Positions 27,612 to 35,599 of a DNA stretch of 49,113 nt are shown one piece after another. Positions within the stretch are counted from its first letter, which is position 1; each line of letters starts with the position of its first letter. A program made the position numbers and the translations under genes. Below the pieces are notes generated by a model. That model made no database searches. It was not told where the DNA came from and saw nothing but the letters and a program-made list of their open reading frames with translations. Location of the stretch: the NCBI GenBank assembly GCA_947444195.1, contig CANEZL010000035.1:1-49113 (forward strand), read 5' to 3'. Source of the DNA: Methylobacteriaceae bacterium (GTDB lineage Bacteria > Pseudomonadota > Alphaproteobacteria > Rhizobiales > Beijerinckiaceae).

Positions 27612-28079
27612 ATGGCATTCAGGACTTGCGCACTGGCGGCGGCGGCGTTGGCCGGCTGCACCTTCTTCGGTCACGCGGCCCTCGCCCAGACGGCCGAGTG
27701 CGGCGCGATCCAGAAGACGCTGGAGGAGCGCAAGGCCCTCGTGATGAAGGCGAACTCGGCCTCGACCTCGAAGAAGAAGATGACCCCGCAGGAAGCCTGC
27801 GCCCTGTTCGGCAAGATGCAGACGAACGGCACGCAGGGCATCAAGTGGATCGAGGCCAACAAGGAGTGGTGCCAGATCCCCGAATCCTTCACCGAGGGCT
27901 TCAAGGCCGACCACCAGAAGGTCATCGGCATCAAGACGAAGATCTGCGGCGTTGCCGCCCAGGCCGCCAAGATGGAGGCCCAGGCCAAGGCCCAGGCCGC
28001 CAATGGCGGCGGCGGGGGCGGCCTCCTCGGCGGCCCCGGCCTGACCGGCAGCTTCAAGCTGCCCCAGGGCGCCCTCTGA
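27612..28079 (+). CDS. Secreted protein of unknown function with conserved cysteines
   Basis: The 155-residue protein starts with a signal peptide (MAFRTCALAAAALAGCTFFG, cleavage likely after ALA at about residue 25). The mature part has cysteines in TAECGAIQK, EACALFGK, EWCQIP and KICGVAAQ, perhaps two disulfides, a predicted helical region, and a Gly-rich linker to a hydrophobic C-terminus. I chose the ATG at 27612 because it begins the signal sequence; upstream in-frame codons are Arg/Pro-rich. It lies 7 bp before ubiA. I do not recognise a family function. Confidence 0.8.
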   Translation: MAFRTCALAAAALAGCTFFGHAALAQTAECGAIQKTLEERKALVMKANSASTSKKKMTPQEACALFGKMQTNGTQGIKWIEANKEWCQIPESFTEGFKADHQKVIGIKTKICGVAAQAAKMEAQAKAQAANGGGGGGLLGGPGLTGSFKLPQGAL

Positions 28080-28086
28080 GCGAGCG

Positions 28087-29106
28087 GTGACCGACGCGCC
28101 GGGCCGGGGCGGCCTCGAGGGCCGCACGGCCGATGGTGCCGGCCTCGACGGCCGCGTTGCCGATGGTGCCGGCCTCGACGGCCGCGTGGCCGACGCGGTC
28201 GCGGACCACTGGGTCGACCGGCTCGCCCCGCGCGGGGCCCGGCCCTATCTGCGCCTCGCCCGGATCGAGCGGCCGATCGGCTGGTGGCTCCTCGTCCTGC
28301 CCTGCTGGTGGTCGGCGGCGCTGGCCGCGACCCGGGCGGGCGCGCCCTGGCCCGATCCCTGGCATCTCCTGCTCTTCCTCGTGGGCGCCGTGGCGATGCG
28401 GGGGGCGGGCTCCACCTACAACGACATCGCCGACCGCGACCTCGACGCGCAGGTGGCGCGCACCCGCTCGCGCCCCCTCCCCTCGGGGCAGGTGCGCACC
28501 CGCGCCGCCGCCGCGTTCCTGGTGGCGCAGGCGCTGGTGGGTCTCGCCGTGCTCCTGCAGTTCAACGGGGGCGCCATCCTGATCGGGCTGTGCTCCCTCC
28601 TGCCGGTGGCGATCTACCCGTTCATGAAGCGGGTGATGTCGATGCCCCAGGCCGTGCTCGGCCTCGCCTTCTCCTGGGGGGCGCTGATGGGCTGGGCGGC
28701 CGTGTTCGGGCGCCTCGATCCGCCGGCCCTGCTCCTCTACGCGGGAACCGTGGCCTGGGTGATTGGCTACGACACGATCTACGCCGTGCAGGACATCGAG
28801 GACGACGAGATCGCCGGGATCCGCTCCTCCGCCCGCCTGTTCGGGCCGCATCTGCGCGCGCTGGTGGGCCTCAGCTACGGGCTCGCCGCCCTCTGCGTGG
28901 CCCTGGCCGTGCGGGGTGCCGGCGTCGGTCTCCTCGCCTGGCTCGGCGTCGCGGCCTTCGCGGCCCATCTCGGCTGGCAGGTCCTGCGCCTGCATCCGCG
29001 GGACGGCCGGGCGGCGCTCGCCCTGTTCCGGTCCAACCGGGAGGCCGGTCTGATCCTGTTCGCGGGTCTCGCCGCGGATACCCTCGCGCACGGCTGGATG
29101 CCGTAG
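28087..29106 (+). CDS. ubiA: 4-hydroxybenzoate polyprenyltransferase
   Basis: Attaches the polyprenyl tail to 4-hydroxybenzoate in ubiquinone synthesis. The 339-residue membrane protein has both prenyl-diphosphate aspartate motifs, NDIADRDLDAQVARTRSRPL and YDTIYAVQDIEDDEIAGIRS, and about eight helices. The start is GTG at 28087. Residues 9-38 are encoded by three tandem 30-bp repeats (28111-28200; protein unit GLDGRVADGA), absent from normal UbiA proteins, ahead of the conserved PRGARPYLRLARIERPIGWW. A shorter start after the repeat cannot be excluded, but no ATG exists there. Confidence 0.95.
   Translation: MTDAPGRGGLEGRTADGAGLDGRVADGAGLDGRVADAVADHWVDRLAPRGARPYLRLARIERPIGWWLLVLPCWWSAALAATRAGAPWPDPWHLLLFLVGAVAMRGAGSTYNDIADRDLDAQVARTRSRPLPSGQVRTRAAAAFLVAQALVGLAVLLQFNGGAILIGLCSLLPVAIYPFMKRVMSMPQAVLGLAFSWGALMGWAAVFGRLDPPALLLYAGTVAWVIGYDTIYAVQDIEDDEIAGIRSSARLFGPHLRALVGLSYGLAALCVALAVRGAGVGLLAWLGVAAFAAHLGWQVLRLHPRDGRAALALFRSNREAGLILFAGLAADTLAHGWMP
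28111..28200. repeat. Three tandem 30-bp repeats in the 5' end of ubiA
   Basis: The units are 28111-28140, 28141-28170 and 28171-28200, each starting GGCCTCGA. Units 1 and 2 end CGATGGTGCC and differ at few positions; unit 3 diverges in its last bases. The length keeps the reading frame, so copy-number change would add or remove ten residues. Confidence 0.9.
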
Positions 29107-29162
29107 GCGCCGTTCGTGCCCGCCTCGGCGCGGGCCGGTTCACACGCGAAGCGACCCGCGAA

Positions 29163-29669
29163 TCAGTTGCGGGCGATGATCTCGCTCTCGCCCCGGTGGA
29201 TCAGCGGGCGCACCGGCAGGCGGCCGGTCTTGCGGCGGACGAGGAAGCGCGGGCGGCGCTCGCAGAGCGAGGCGTGGCGGCGGCGCTGGCGGGTGCGCCC
29301 GAGGACGAGGCGGCCGACCTGCTGCGCGACCGGGCTGAGCCCGCCATCCTCGCGCACGATCATCCGCACCAGCCCGGCCTTGGCGGCGATGTCGCGCCAC
29401 ACGGCCACGACCTCGCTCTCGCAGAAGGGGCCGAGCTCGGCGAAGGGCGCGCCCTCGGCATCCACCAGCACCAGCGCGAACCGGTCCCCCTGATCCTCCT
29501 CGCCGCCCTCGGCCGCGAAGGCGAGGGCGATGCCGGCGGCCTTGCCGGCCTGGGACAGGCCGCCGACCATCGGCAGTCGGCTCACGCCGAGCGCCGGCAC
29601 CGGACCGGCGAGGCCGTCCTGGGCGAGATGTTCGGGGAGCATCCCCTGCGTCATCCGATCCGTGTTCAT
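29163..29669 (-). CDS. DUF6101-like protein of unknown function
   Basis: The 168-residue protein has a central region VDAEGAPFAELGPFCESEVVAVW and a basic C-terminus (RRPRFLVRRKTGRLPVRPLIHRG, given here from memory as typical of DUF6101 proteins in Rhizobiales). I chose ATG 29669 over a TTG seven codons upstream. It converges with ubiA, 56 bp apart. No catalytic motif is evident, and the family name is tentative. Confidence 0.75.
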   Translation of the reverse strand: MNTDRMTQGMLPEHLAQDGLAGPVPALGVSRLPMVGGLSQAGKAAGIALAFAAEGGEEDQGDRFALVLVDAEGAPFAELGPFCESEVVAVWRDIAAKAGLVRMIVREDGGLSPVAQQVGRLVLGRTRQRRRHASLCERRPRFLVRRKTGRLPVRPLIHRGESEIIARN

Positions 29670-29730
29670 CTGCTCGACACCCTGTTGCAAGTGGCGGCCT
29701 CTGTCGTGCCGTCCGTTATGCAGGGGAGAA

Positions 29731-29856
29731 TTGCGCCTGATCTCCTCCGGGCGCCTTAAGAGCCACAGTTAAGCGAGTCTGGACGGAGCGGAGATGCGGG
29801 GAATGCTCAACGCTTCCTTGCCCCAATCGCGGGGATCTCCGGGTATCGACTGTGGC
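29731..29856 (+). ncRNA. Candidate structured RNA or cysQ leader element
   Basis: The 341-bp gap between divergent genes (29670-30010) has nested complementarity: outer GCCACAGT (29762-29769) with ACTGTGGC (29849-29856), inner CGGAGAT (29789-29795) with ATCTCCG (29835-29841), and a GGGGAA/TTGCCCC pairing inside. Possible promoter hexamers TTGCGC (29731-29736) and CTTAAG (29755-29760), 18 bp apart, stand just ahead of it. No terminator follows, so it may be a leader of the gene at 30011. No known RNA family is recognised. The rest of the gap, 29857-30010, shows only GC-rich sequence. Confidence 0.3.
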
Positions 29857-30010
29857 ATCGCCGAGCTTGTGAGCCCCTGCGGCGCACCGTAGAACGGTTG
29901 CAGAACCGGATCCCGTCCGGCCCCAGGCCGCCCGAACGCGGCCGGCCCCAACGGCCGACCGTCTCCCAGGCGGCCTCGAACCGACCTGGAGAAGCGACCT
30001 GGACCCCGCG

Positions 30011-30841
30011 ATGCCCGCACCCCTCGCCGCCGACGCCGTATCCGACCTGATGCCGGCCGTGCGCGCGGTGGTCCGGGAAGCGGCGGGCCTCGCCCTGCCC
30101 CATTTCCGCGAGGGCGGCCAGACCTCGGCGCGGGTCTGGTCCAAGGCGGGCGGCTCGCCGGTGACGGAGGCCGACGTCGCCGTCGACACCTTCCTCAAGA
30201 TCCGCCTCAGCGAATTGGTGCCGAGCGCCGCCTGGCTCTCGGAGGAGACGCAGGACGACCCGGCCCGGCTCGGGCGCGACCTCGTCTGGATCGTCGATCC
30301 GATCGACGGGACGCGCGCCTTCCTGTCCGGCCACCGGGACTGGTCGATCGCGGTGGCGCTGCTGGCGGGCGGCGAGCCCGTCCTCGGCATCGTGGAGGCG
30401 CCCGCCCTCGGCGTGTCCTACGCGGCCGTGCAGGGCCGGGGCGCCACCCGCAACGGCGCCGCCATCGGCGTCTCCGAGGGGACCGCCCTGCCGGGCGCGC
30501 GCGTGACGGGCCCGAAGCCGATGTTCGACCGGCTGGAGCGCGGCCTCGCGCGGGCGGGCACGGAACCGGATTTCACGACGATCCCGCGGATCCCCTCCCT
30601 CGCCCTGCGCCTCGTGCGCGTGGCCGAGGGCGCGATCGATGTGGGGCTGGTCACGGCCAATGCGCGCGACTGGGACCTCGCGGGCGCCGACCTCATCCTG
30701 CGCGAGGCGGGCGGCCGGGTCTGCGATCTCGAGGGCCGCGTGCCGGTCTACAACCGGCCGGACCCCGTGCACGGGGAGTTGGTGGCGCTGGCCGGCAACC
30801 TGCGCGATCCGACCCTGACGGCCTGGACCCGCGGGGCCTAG
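30011..30841 (+). CDS. cysQ: 3'(2'),5'-bisphosphate nucleotidase / inositol monophosphatase family protein
   Basis: The 276-residue Li+-sensitive phosphatase-fold protein has the metal motifs EET (about residue 77), DPIDGTRAFLSGHRDWSIAV (about 96-115) and WDLAGADLILREAGG (about 220). CysQ removes 3'-phosphoadenosine phosphate made in sulfate assimilation; other members hydrolyse inositol phosphates, so the substrate is inferred. The stop codon TAG (30839-30841) lies in the left arm of a dispersed palindromic repeat. Confidence 0.85.
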   Translation: MPAPLAADAVSDLMPAVRAVVREAAGLALPHFREGGQTSARVWSKAGGSPVTEADVAVDTFLKIRLSELVPSAAWLSEETQDDPARLGRDLVWIVDPIDGTRAFLSGHRDWSIAVALLAGGEPVLGIVEAPALGVSYAAVQGRGATRNGAAIGVSEGTALPGARVTGPKPMFDRLERGLARAGTEPDFTTIPRIPSLALRLVRVAEGAIDVGLVTANARDWDLAGADLILREAGGRVCDLEGRVPVYNRPDPVHGELVALAGNLRDPTLTAWTRGA

Positions 30842-30943
30842 AGCACGATGCGGAAAAGTGGAATCCGGTTTTCCGAAATCGTCGTGCGACCACAAAGAGA
30901 TGGAGCATAGCCCTGGAAATCAGATCCAGGACAATGCGATAGC
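30838..30943. repeat. Two-module palindromic repeat, copy 1
   Basis: Module A (30838-30888) has left arm CTAGAGCACGATGCGGAAAA, an 11-base centre GTGGAATCCGG and a diverged right arm beginning TTTTCCG. Module B (30913-30943) contains CTGGAAATCAGATCCAG. Both modules recur at 42409-42485, where module B is in the opposite orientation. Module A overlaps the stop codon of the preceding gene, and it may serve as its terminator. Confidence 0.88.
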
Positions 30944-31256
30944 GTATCCTCACCGATCGATCGCCTCTGTGACGGAATGGCCTCCCTCTCTGCGAGGCAG
31001 GGTCGACCCCTGCGTGAACAGGGGTCGGGATGGAGGGGCGATGGTGCAGGGCAGCACTCGGCATCGATGCCGAGACCGCTCCGGAAGCCGCGTTCCCCGG
31101 TCCCGCCCCGGCGAGAGCGACAGGGTTCACACAACACGGTAGCTGCGGAGGAGAGCGCGGGAACGGCCGCCCGATCCGATCGGGACGGCCCGGCGGTGCT
31201 CGGACGCGGGGCAGATGAACCGATACGCCGCCCGCTCCGATCGGGCGGCGGGCGTA
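30944..31256. other. Non-coding gap with isolated hairpins
   Basis: No credible gene. CGACCCCTG (31004-31012) pairs perfectly with CAGGGGTCG (31019-31027). Next to the small gene ending at 31257 there is a longer imperfect hairpin, GATACGCCGCCCG (31222-31234) against CGGGCGGCGGGCGTATC (31242-31258), which may end that transcript although no T-run follows. Confidence 0.5.
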
Positions 31257-31478
31257 TCAGGCCGCTTCGCGCAGGCTGAAGGAGCCGGGGGCGAGGCCGA
31301 GGCGCTCGGCCAGATGCCAGCGCAGTTCGCGCGGGGAATGATAGTTGTAGCTGCGGTCGATGAGATGGCTGAGATCAGCCTTGGGCTGGGCGGCCTCGCT
31401 GAGGCTGCGCACCCGGAAGGTCGGCGCGTCCGTGACGGGCGACCGGGCGCCGCGACGGCGCGTGTACTCGAACAACAT
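31257..31478 (-). CDS. Small protein of unknown function
   Basis: The 73-residue protein starts at ATG 31478 (MLFEYTRRRGARSPVTDAP) and has a compact C-terminal region with LSHLIDRSYNYHSPRELRWH and LAERLGLAPGSFSLREAA. The start follows AAAAGACAC, and codon use (third positions G/C) fits coding sequence. Longer in-frame upstream sequence is less convincing. It sits downstream of the cold-shock gene on the same strand. No function can be assigned. Confidence 0.55.
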   Translation of the reverse strand: MLFEYTRRRGARSPVTDAPTFRVRSLSEAAQPKADLSHLIDRSYNYHSPRELRWHLAERLGLAPGSFSLREAA

Positions 31479-31697
31479 GTCTTTTCTTGTGTCTTTTCTA
31501 TTCTGCCGCGTCGCCTCGGGTGCGGGCCCGGTGGCCCTGCGCGGCGACGGATCGGTTCTCGAACGTTCTGGATGGGCGTGTTTCGTATGGACCGTCCGGC
31601 GCGACCGATCCGATGGGATGGCGGCGTCGGAAGGATTGCGAGCCGGCATCCGGCTCCTGGTGGGCGGGCCCCGGTTACGGGACCCGCGGTGTCGGGA

Positions 31698-31907
31698 TCA
31701 GGCGGCCTGGAGGTTGCCGGCCGCGTCCTTCCCGCTGCGCTTGTCGGGCACGATGTCGTAGGAGATCTTCTGGCCCTCGACGAGATTACGCATGCCTGCG
31801 CGCTCGACGGCGGAGATGTGGACGAAAACGTCCTTGCCGCCATCATCGGGCTGGATGAAACCGAAGCCCTTGGTCTCGTTGAACCACTTCACGGTGCCAG
31901 TATTCAC
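31698..31907 (-). CDS. Cold-shock domain protein (CspA family)
   Basis: The 69-residue protein binds single-stranded nucleic acid and acts as an RNA chaperone. Both RNP motifs are present: KGFGFIQPD (RNP1) and DVFVHISAV (RNP2), after the opening [14 protein letters not shown]. The start is GTG at 31907 with GAGGT eight bases upstream. A 302-bp non-coding stretch follows upstream and may contain a long 5' leader, as is usual for csp genes. A GC hairpin without T-run (31664-31687) lies just past the stop. Confidence 0.95.
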   Translation of the reverse strand: MNTGTVKWFNETKGFGFIQPDDGGKDVFVHISAVERAGMRNLVEGQKISYDIVPDKRSGKDAAGNLQAA

Positions 31908-32209
31908 GTATAGTACCTCGTGTCGTCCATGAGACGATCCTTCGCGCGTCCTGAGACGTGCGCTGGGGCGTCGTCACAAATGTCTTTCAGAGTATGGCAG
32001 GGCGCGAGACGCTGACCTTGCGAAGCGCCGGTCTCGATGCGTGCCCTCCGAGTCACTATCTAGGCGCTTCATGCGGCTGCAACAAGGCAAGCGGGGGCTG
32101 CAATTTCCGTCAGGCCTGCGGCCTTTCGGCCGACGCTCCTGTCCGAGCCCTGTGAATCCGCGCGGGCGCGGTGCATATTGGAATACGCGTTCAGGCGGTT
32201 AGGCGATCG
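31908..32209. promoter_or_regulatory. Intergenic region shared by the cold-shock gene and a divergent small gene
   Basis: No gene is credible here. The part next to the cold-shock gene probably holds its promoter and leader; a CATACT (minus strand, near 31990) resembles a -10 but lacks a good -35. I see no distinct riboswitch or operator. Confidence 0.35.
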
Positions 32210-32599
32210 ATGGCAGGCATCTCGGTTTCGTTGGAAGGCGCCAACATCCAGCTCTCGTTCCAGAAGGACGATCAGGCGACGGCCGTGGTGATGGATGCCC
32301 GCGCCGCCCGGGCCCTGGTGCGGGCCGTCGGCCAGTTGCTCACCGCCATCGACGAGCCCGAGGAGGCCGACCTCGCCGAAGAACTCTCCGGGGACGACGT
32401 GGCGATGCTCGACGTCACCTCCTCGGCCATCGAGGTGGGCACGGACGAGCAGGGGCAGGCCGTGGTCGCCCTCCAGGCCGGCGCGCTTCCGCCCTTCCAG
32501 CTGCGCCTGACGGACGAGGAGGCCCGCCACGTCGCGACGAGCCTCTCCGAGATCCTGAACGCCCCGCGCGACGTGCGCGCCTCGCATGGCGGCCACTGA
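32210..32599 (+). CDS. Acidic protein of unknown function
   Basis: The 129-residue protein starts at ATG 32210 (MAGISVSLEGANIQLSFQKD). It is acidic with regular beta-like segments (TAVVMDARAARALVRAVGQL, DVAMLDVTSSAIEVGTDEQG) and ends SEILNAPRDVRASHGGH. The upstream in-frame codons are less likely. No known motif is recognised; the neighbours give no hint. Confidence 0.65.
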   Translation: MAGISVSLEGANIQLSFQKDDQATAVVMDARAARALVRAVGQLLTAIDEPEEADLAEELSGDDVAMLDVTSSAIEVGTDEQGQAVVALQAGALPPFQLRLTDEEARHVATSLSEILNAPRDVRASHGGH

Positions 32600-32633
32600 C
32601 GGCGACCGGTAGCGGCGGCCGTCGGGGGATCCG

Positions 32634-32840
32634 CTACATCCGCACGCCCGGATCGGTCGGTCCGCCGGGCAGGATGTCGGGCTCCGAGCCCGGTCCGGGT
32701 TCGTCGATGCCGGGATCGTTGACCGGGTAGGGCGTGCGCGGGCCGGTGGGCCCGATATCCGGTGCCTCGTCGGGAGGCAGCGGGGGCATGGGCAGGTCGC
32801 CGGGGGTCGGGTCGGGCGTCGGAAGGCCGGGATTGGCCAT
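32634..32840 (-). CDS. Small proline-rich protein
   Basis: The 68-residue frame MANPGLPTPDPTPGDLPMPP is rich in Pro, Gly and Asp throughout, with no predicted folded domain. The start ATG at 32840 is preceded by GGAGGATCGTTC, a strong ribosome-binding site, which is the main support for a real gene. Comparable short Pro-rich proteins occur in Methylobacterium and related genera; function unknown. Confidence 0.6.
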   Translation of the reverse strand: MANPGLPTPDPTPGDLPMPPLPPDEAPDIGPTGPRTPYPVNDPGIDEPGPGSEPDILPGGPTDPGVRM

Positions 32841-32988
32841 GAACGATCCTCCGTACTCTGGACTGTGGCGGGTCAACAGACCGGGTTTCGGCCGGTTCCG
32901 GTCCCGCAGGGCAGCCCCGCGGAGGCGGGACGGAACGGCGCAGGCCCCGCCCGGTTGCCCCGGCACGTAGAAGAACCGGGAGATTTCC

Positions 32989-33567
32989 ATGCCTGCCATC
33001 GACCAGGCCAAGGTGCTCATCCTCGCCACGGACGGCTTCGAGGAGAGCGAACTCACCGTGCCTCAGGCCAAGCTGCGCGCGGCCGGAGCCACCGTGCACG
33101 TGGCGGCGCCCCGGTCCCGCGAGGCGAAGGAATCGATCCGCGGCTGGGACAAGACCGATTGGGGCAAGAATGTCGCCGTCGACCGCGACCTCGAGGCGGT
33201 GGAGGCCGGCGCCTACGACGCGCTCGTGCTCCCCGGCGGCCAGATCAACCCGGACAAGCTGCGCGTCGAGGCCGGGGCACTCGCCCTCATCAGGGACTTC
33301 CTCACCTCCGGCAAGGTCGTGGCCGCGATCTGCCACGCGCCCTGGCTGCTCATCGAGGCGGGCGCGGTGAAGGGCCGGGACGTGACCGCGTTCGCGTCGA
33401 TCAGGACCGACGTGATCAACGCGGGCGGACGCTATCACGACCGGGAGGTGGTGACCGACGACGGCATCGTCACCAGCCGGAACCCCGGCGATCTCGACGC
33501 CTTCTGCGCCAAGATCATCGAGGAGGTGAAGGAAGGCCGCCACGCGCCGCGCCAGCTCGCGGCCTGA
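32989..33567 (+). CDS. DJ-1/PfpI family protein (type 1 glutamine amidotransferase-like)
   Basis: The 192-residue protein has the PfpI plan: VLILATDGFEESELTVP (Glu of the nucleophile site), LVLPGGQINPDKLR, and the nucleophilic cysteine in VAAICHAPWLLIEAG with the His next to it. Members act as glyoxalase III/deglycase, chaperone or protease-like proteins; detoxification of reactive carbonyls would make sense in a methylotroph but is not shown. A strong terminator follows. Confidence 0.93.
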   Translation: MPAIDQAKVLILATDGFEESELTVPQAKLRAAGATVHVAAPRSREAKESIRGWDKTDWGKNVAVDRDLEAVEAGAYDALVLPGGQINPDKLRVEAGALALIRDFLTSGKVVAAICHAPWLLIEAGAVKGRDVTAFASIRTDVINAGGRYHDREVVTDDGIVTSRNPGDLDAFCAKIIEEVKEGRHAPRQLAA

Positions 33568-33592
33568 CGCCGCTCCCGAGACCGGAACGGAG

Positions 33593-33624
33593 AAGGCCCG
33601 CACGCGGACAACGTGCGGGCCTTT
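33593..33624 (+). terminator. Intrinsic terminator of the DJ-1/PfpI gene
   Basis: AAGGCCCGCACG (33593-33604) pairs perfectly with CGTGCGGGCCTT (33612-33623) around a 7-base loop, ending in TTT. It is 25 bp past the stop codon. Confidence 0.85.
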
Positions 33625-33710
33625 CCCATATCCTTCACCGATGCAGGCTCCCCGCGAGGCCGAGGGCCTCGCGCAGGCGAGACCGCGCGCCGCCGCGCGT
33701 GCGGCGGATC

Positions 33711-33739
33711 GCGCAGGGTTCGGGAACCGGACCCTGCGC
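33711..33739 (-). terminator. Hairpin after the L,D-transpeptidase gene
   Basis: GCGCAGGGT (33711-33719) pairs perfectly with ACCCTGCGC (33731-33739), 13 bp past the stop at 33753. There is no T-run; a second stem, GCGAGGCC/GGCCTCGC, lies near 33653-33672. Confidence 0.5.
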
Positions 33740-33752
33740 AGCGCAGGACGAC

Positions 33753-35057
33753 TCAGTTGGCCTCTTCGTCGCCGGGCTCGAAGGTCTCGGGCATGGTCGA
33801 CTCGGCGCTCGCCACCGGGGTCGGCGCGCTGATCGTCGAGGGCACGTTCACGCCGTCGCGCTTGTAGATGTCGTCGCGGAACTGCACGAGGCCGTCCGGG
33901 GTCGCCCAGGCGGTGATGTAGGTCCAGTAGACCGGCACCGGCTGGGTCAGCGTGGCGTCGATGCGCTTGCCGCTCTCGATCGCCTGCTCGACCTGGTCGC
34001 GGCCCCAGCCGGGCGTGTCCTTCAGCAGCCAGGTGATGTACTCGCGCACGTTCTGCACGCGCACGCAGCCCGAGGAGATGAAGCGGAAGTCGTCGCCGAA
34101 CACGCCCTTGGTGTTCGTGTCGTGCATGAACACGCCGTAGGGGTTCGGGATGTTGATGCGCACGATGCCCATCGAGTTGAAGTCGGCGCCCGAATCCTGC
34201 CGGTAGGTGAAGCGCGTGCCCTCGTCCGAGAACCAGTTCACCGACTTCGGCGAGACCTCGCCGCTCCCCGAGAGGATGCGGATCTTGTTGTCGGTGAGGT
34301 AGTTCGGATCCTTCTGCATCTTCGGGATGAGGTCCTTCTTCACGATGGAAGCCGGGACCGTCCAGGTCGGGTTGAAATTGATCTGCGTCGCCTTGGTGTT
34401 CATGATCGGCGACTGGCGGTCGATCTTGCCGACGCCCGCCGCGTGCAGGGTCACGACCTGCCCGTTCTCCACCGTCTGCACCAGGGCGGCGGGGATGTTG
34501 GTGATGACGAAGCGGCGGCCGAGATCGCCCGAGTAGGAGCGCAGGCGGATCGCGTTGATCTCGAGCTGGCGCAGGCGGATGTCGGCGGGCACGTTCATGG
34601 CCTGCTGGGTGGCGAGGCTCATGGCGCCGGTCTGGCTGAGGCCGTGGCGGGCCTGGAAGCGCTTCACGCCGGCCGCGACGTAGGAATCGAACACGCCCGA
34701 GGTGCCGGCGACGGGGTCGAGGTCGCCGGTCACGATCAGGCGCTGGCGCACGGCCGCCACGGCCGGGCCCTTGGCGCCGACGCGCAGGCGGTCGGCCCCG
34801 CTCACCGCGCGCCAGCCGCCGCGGCCGACGATGTCGCGGTAGCGCTCGATCATCTGCTCGGTCGCCGCGACCGTCTGCGGCGAGAGGATCGGCGTCGAGG
34901 AGCGCTGCACCTGCATGGCGGCGGGGGAGGCGTAGTCCTGCGCCCATTCGGCCTGGGCGAAGCCGCCCTCGCCGCGGGCGAAGGCGGTTCCGGTGACGGC
35001 GGCGGTGGCGAGCAGCGCGAGGCTGGCGGAGACCCGCATGTTGGCCAGTTTCAGCAT
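33753..35057 (-). CDS. L,D-transpeptidase (YcbB/LdtD type)
   Basis: The 434-residue periplasmic enzyme cross-links peptidoglycan stems or anchors proteins. A signal peptide opens it (MRVSASLALLATAAVTGTAFA within the first 28 residues). Residues about 85-150 form a peptidoglycan-binding domain (RLRVGAKGPAVAAVRQRL, GVKRFQARHGLSQTG). The YkuD catalytic domain spans about 190-360, with the His in YGVFMHDTNTKGVFG and the nucleophile in RFISSGCVRVQNVREY. A Pro/Thr-rich acidic tail ends the protein. 3-3 cross-links are prominent in Rhizobiales, so several such enzymes are expected. Confidence 0.95.
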   Translation of the reverse strand: MLKLANMRVSASLALLATAAVTGTAFARGEGGFAQAEWAQDYASPAAMQVQRSSTPILSPQTVAATEQMIERYRDIVGRGGWRAVSGADRLRVGAKGPAVAAVRQRLIVTGDLDPVAGTSGVFDSYVAAGVKRFQARHGLSQTGAMSLATQQAMNVPADIRLRQLEINAIRLRSYSGDLGRRFVITNIPAALVQTVENGQVVTLHAAGVGKIDRQSPIMNTKATQINFNPTWTVPASIVKKDLIPKMQKDPNYLTDNKIRILSGSGEVSPKSVNWFSDEGTRFTYRQDSGADFNSMGIVRINIPNPYGVFMHDTNTKGVFGDDFRFISSGCVRVQNVREYITWLLKDTPGWGRDQVEQAIESGKRIDATLTQPVPVYWTYITAWATPDGLVQFRDDIYKRDGVNVPSTISAPTPVASAESTMPETFEPGDEEAN

Positions 35058-35293
35058 GGGTCGATGAGCCCTGGTCCGTAGGGTGTCGGCGATGTGGGAG
35101 CGGCGCGAGACGGCCGCGCCCCGGTCACCGGCACGGTGTCGAGGTGCGGTTAAGAACCCATGTGGACCGGGCCAGAATGTGGCATCGGCGTGCGCGGGCG
35201 CACGCGGCGCGCCGGGATCCGGGCCGCGGCCCGCGGACCGAGCGCGGCCGTGGCAGATATGGCGCGCCGGCCGGCGTTGGGATACGGCGGGGC

Positions 35294-35599
35294 ATGACCC
35301 AGGGGCGGACGAGGCATCGCGGCGGAGGGGGCGGCGCGGCGATCGCGGTGCTCGCCCTCTACGCGCTCGTGCTGCAGGGCTTCCTCGGCGGCCCGATGCC
35401 GGCCACGGCGCTCTCGGGCGCCATCCCCTGCGCGGGCGGCGCGGTGCAGGCGGGGTCGGCCCAGGATCGGGATCGGGATCGGGCCGACCGCCCGGCCGGT
35501 TGCTGCCCCGCCGTCCATCTCGCCGCCGCCGCGCGGGCCGCCCGTGGCCTGAGCCGATCCCGCCGACGATCCCTCAGACGACGGAACCCGAACCCATGA
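35294..35599 (+). CDS. Small membrane protein, DUF2946-like, upstream of the copper-handling fusion
   Basis: The 101-residue protein has one N-terminal hydrophobic segment (AAIAVLALYALVLQGFLGG) and cysteines in AIPCAGG and GCCPAVHLAA, reminiscent of the DUF2946 proteins often found beside copper genes. A DRDRDR segment is encoded by three GATCGG repeats (35465-35482). Its stop overlaps the start of the next gene by four bases (ATGA), which supports that it is real and co-translated. Family assignment is tentative. Confidence 0.6.
   Translation: MTQGRTRHRGGGGGAAIAVLALYALVLQGFLGGPMPATALSGAIPCAGGAVQAGSAQDRDRDRADRPAGCCPAVHLAAAARAARGLSRSRRRSLRRRNPNP

Noticed and set aside
29769..30020. Minus-strand frame of 83 codons containing FGRPGAGRDP
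   Set aside because: This peptide is typical of translated repeats or GC-rich intergenic DNA; the frame overlaps the candidate structured RNA and has no support.
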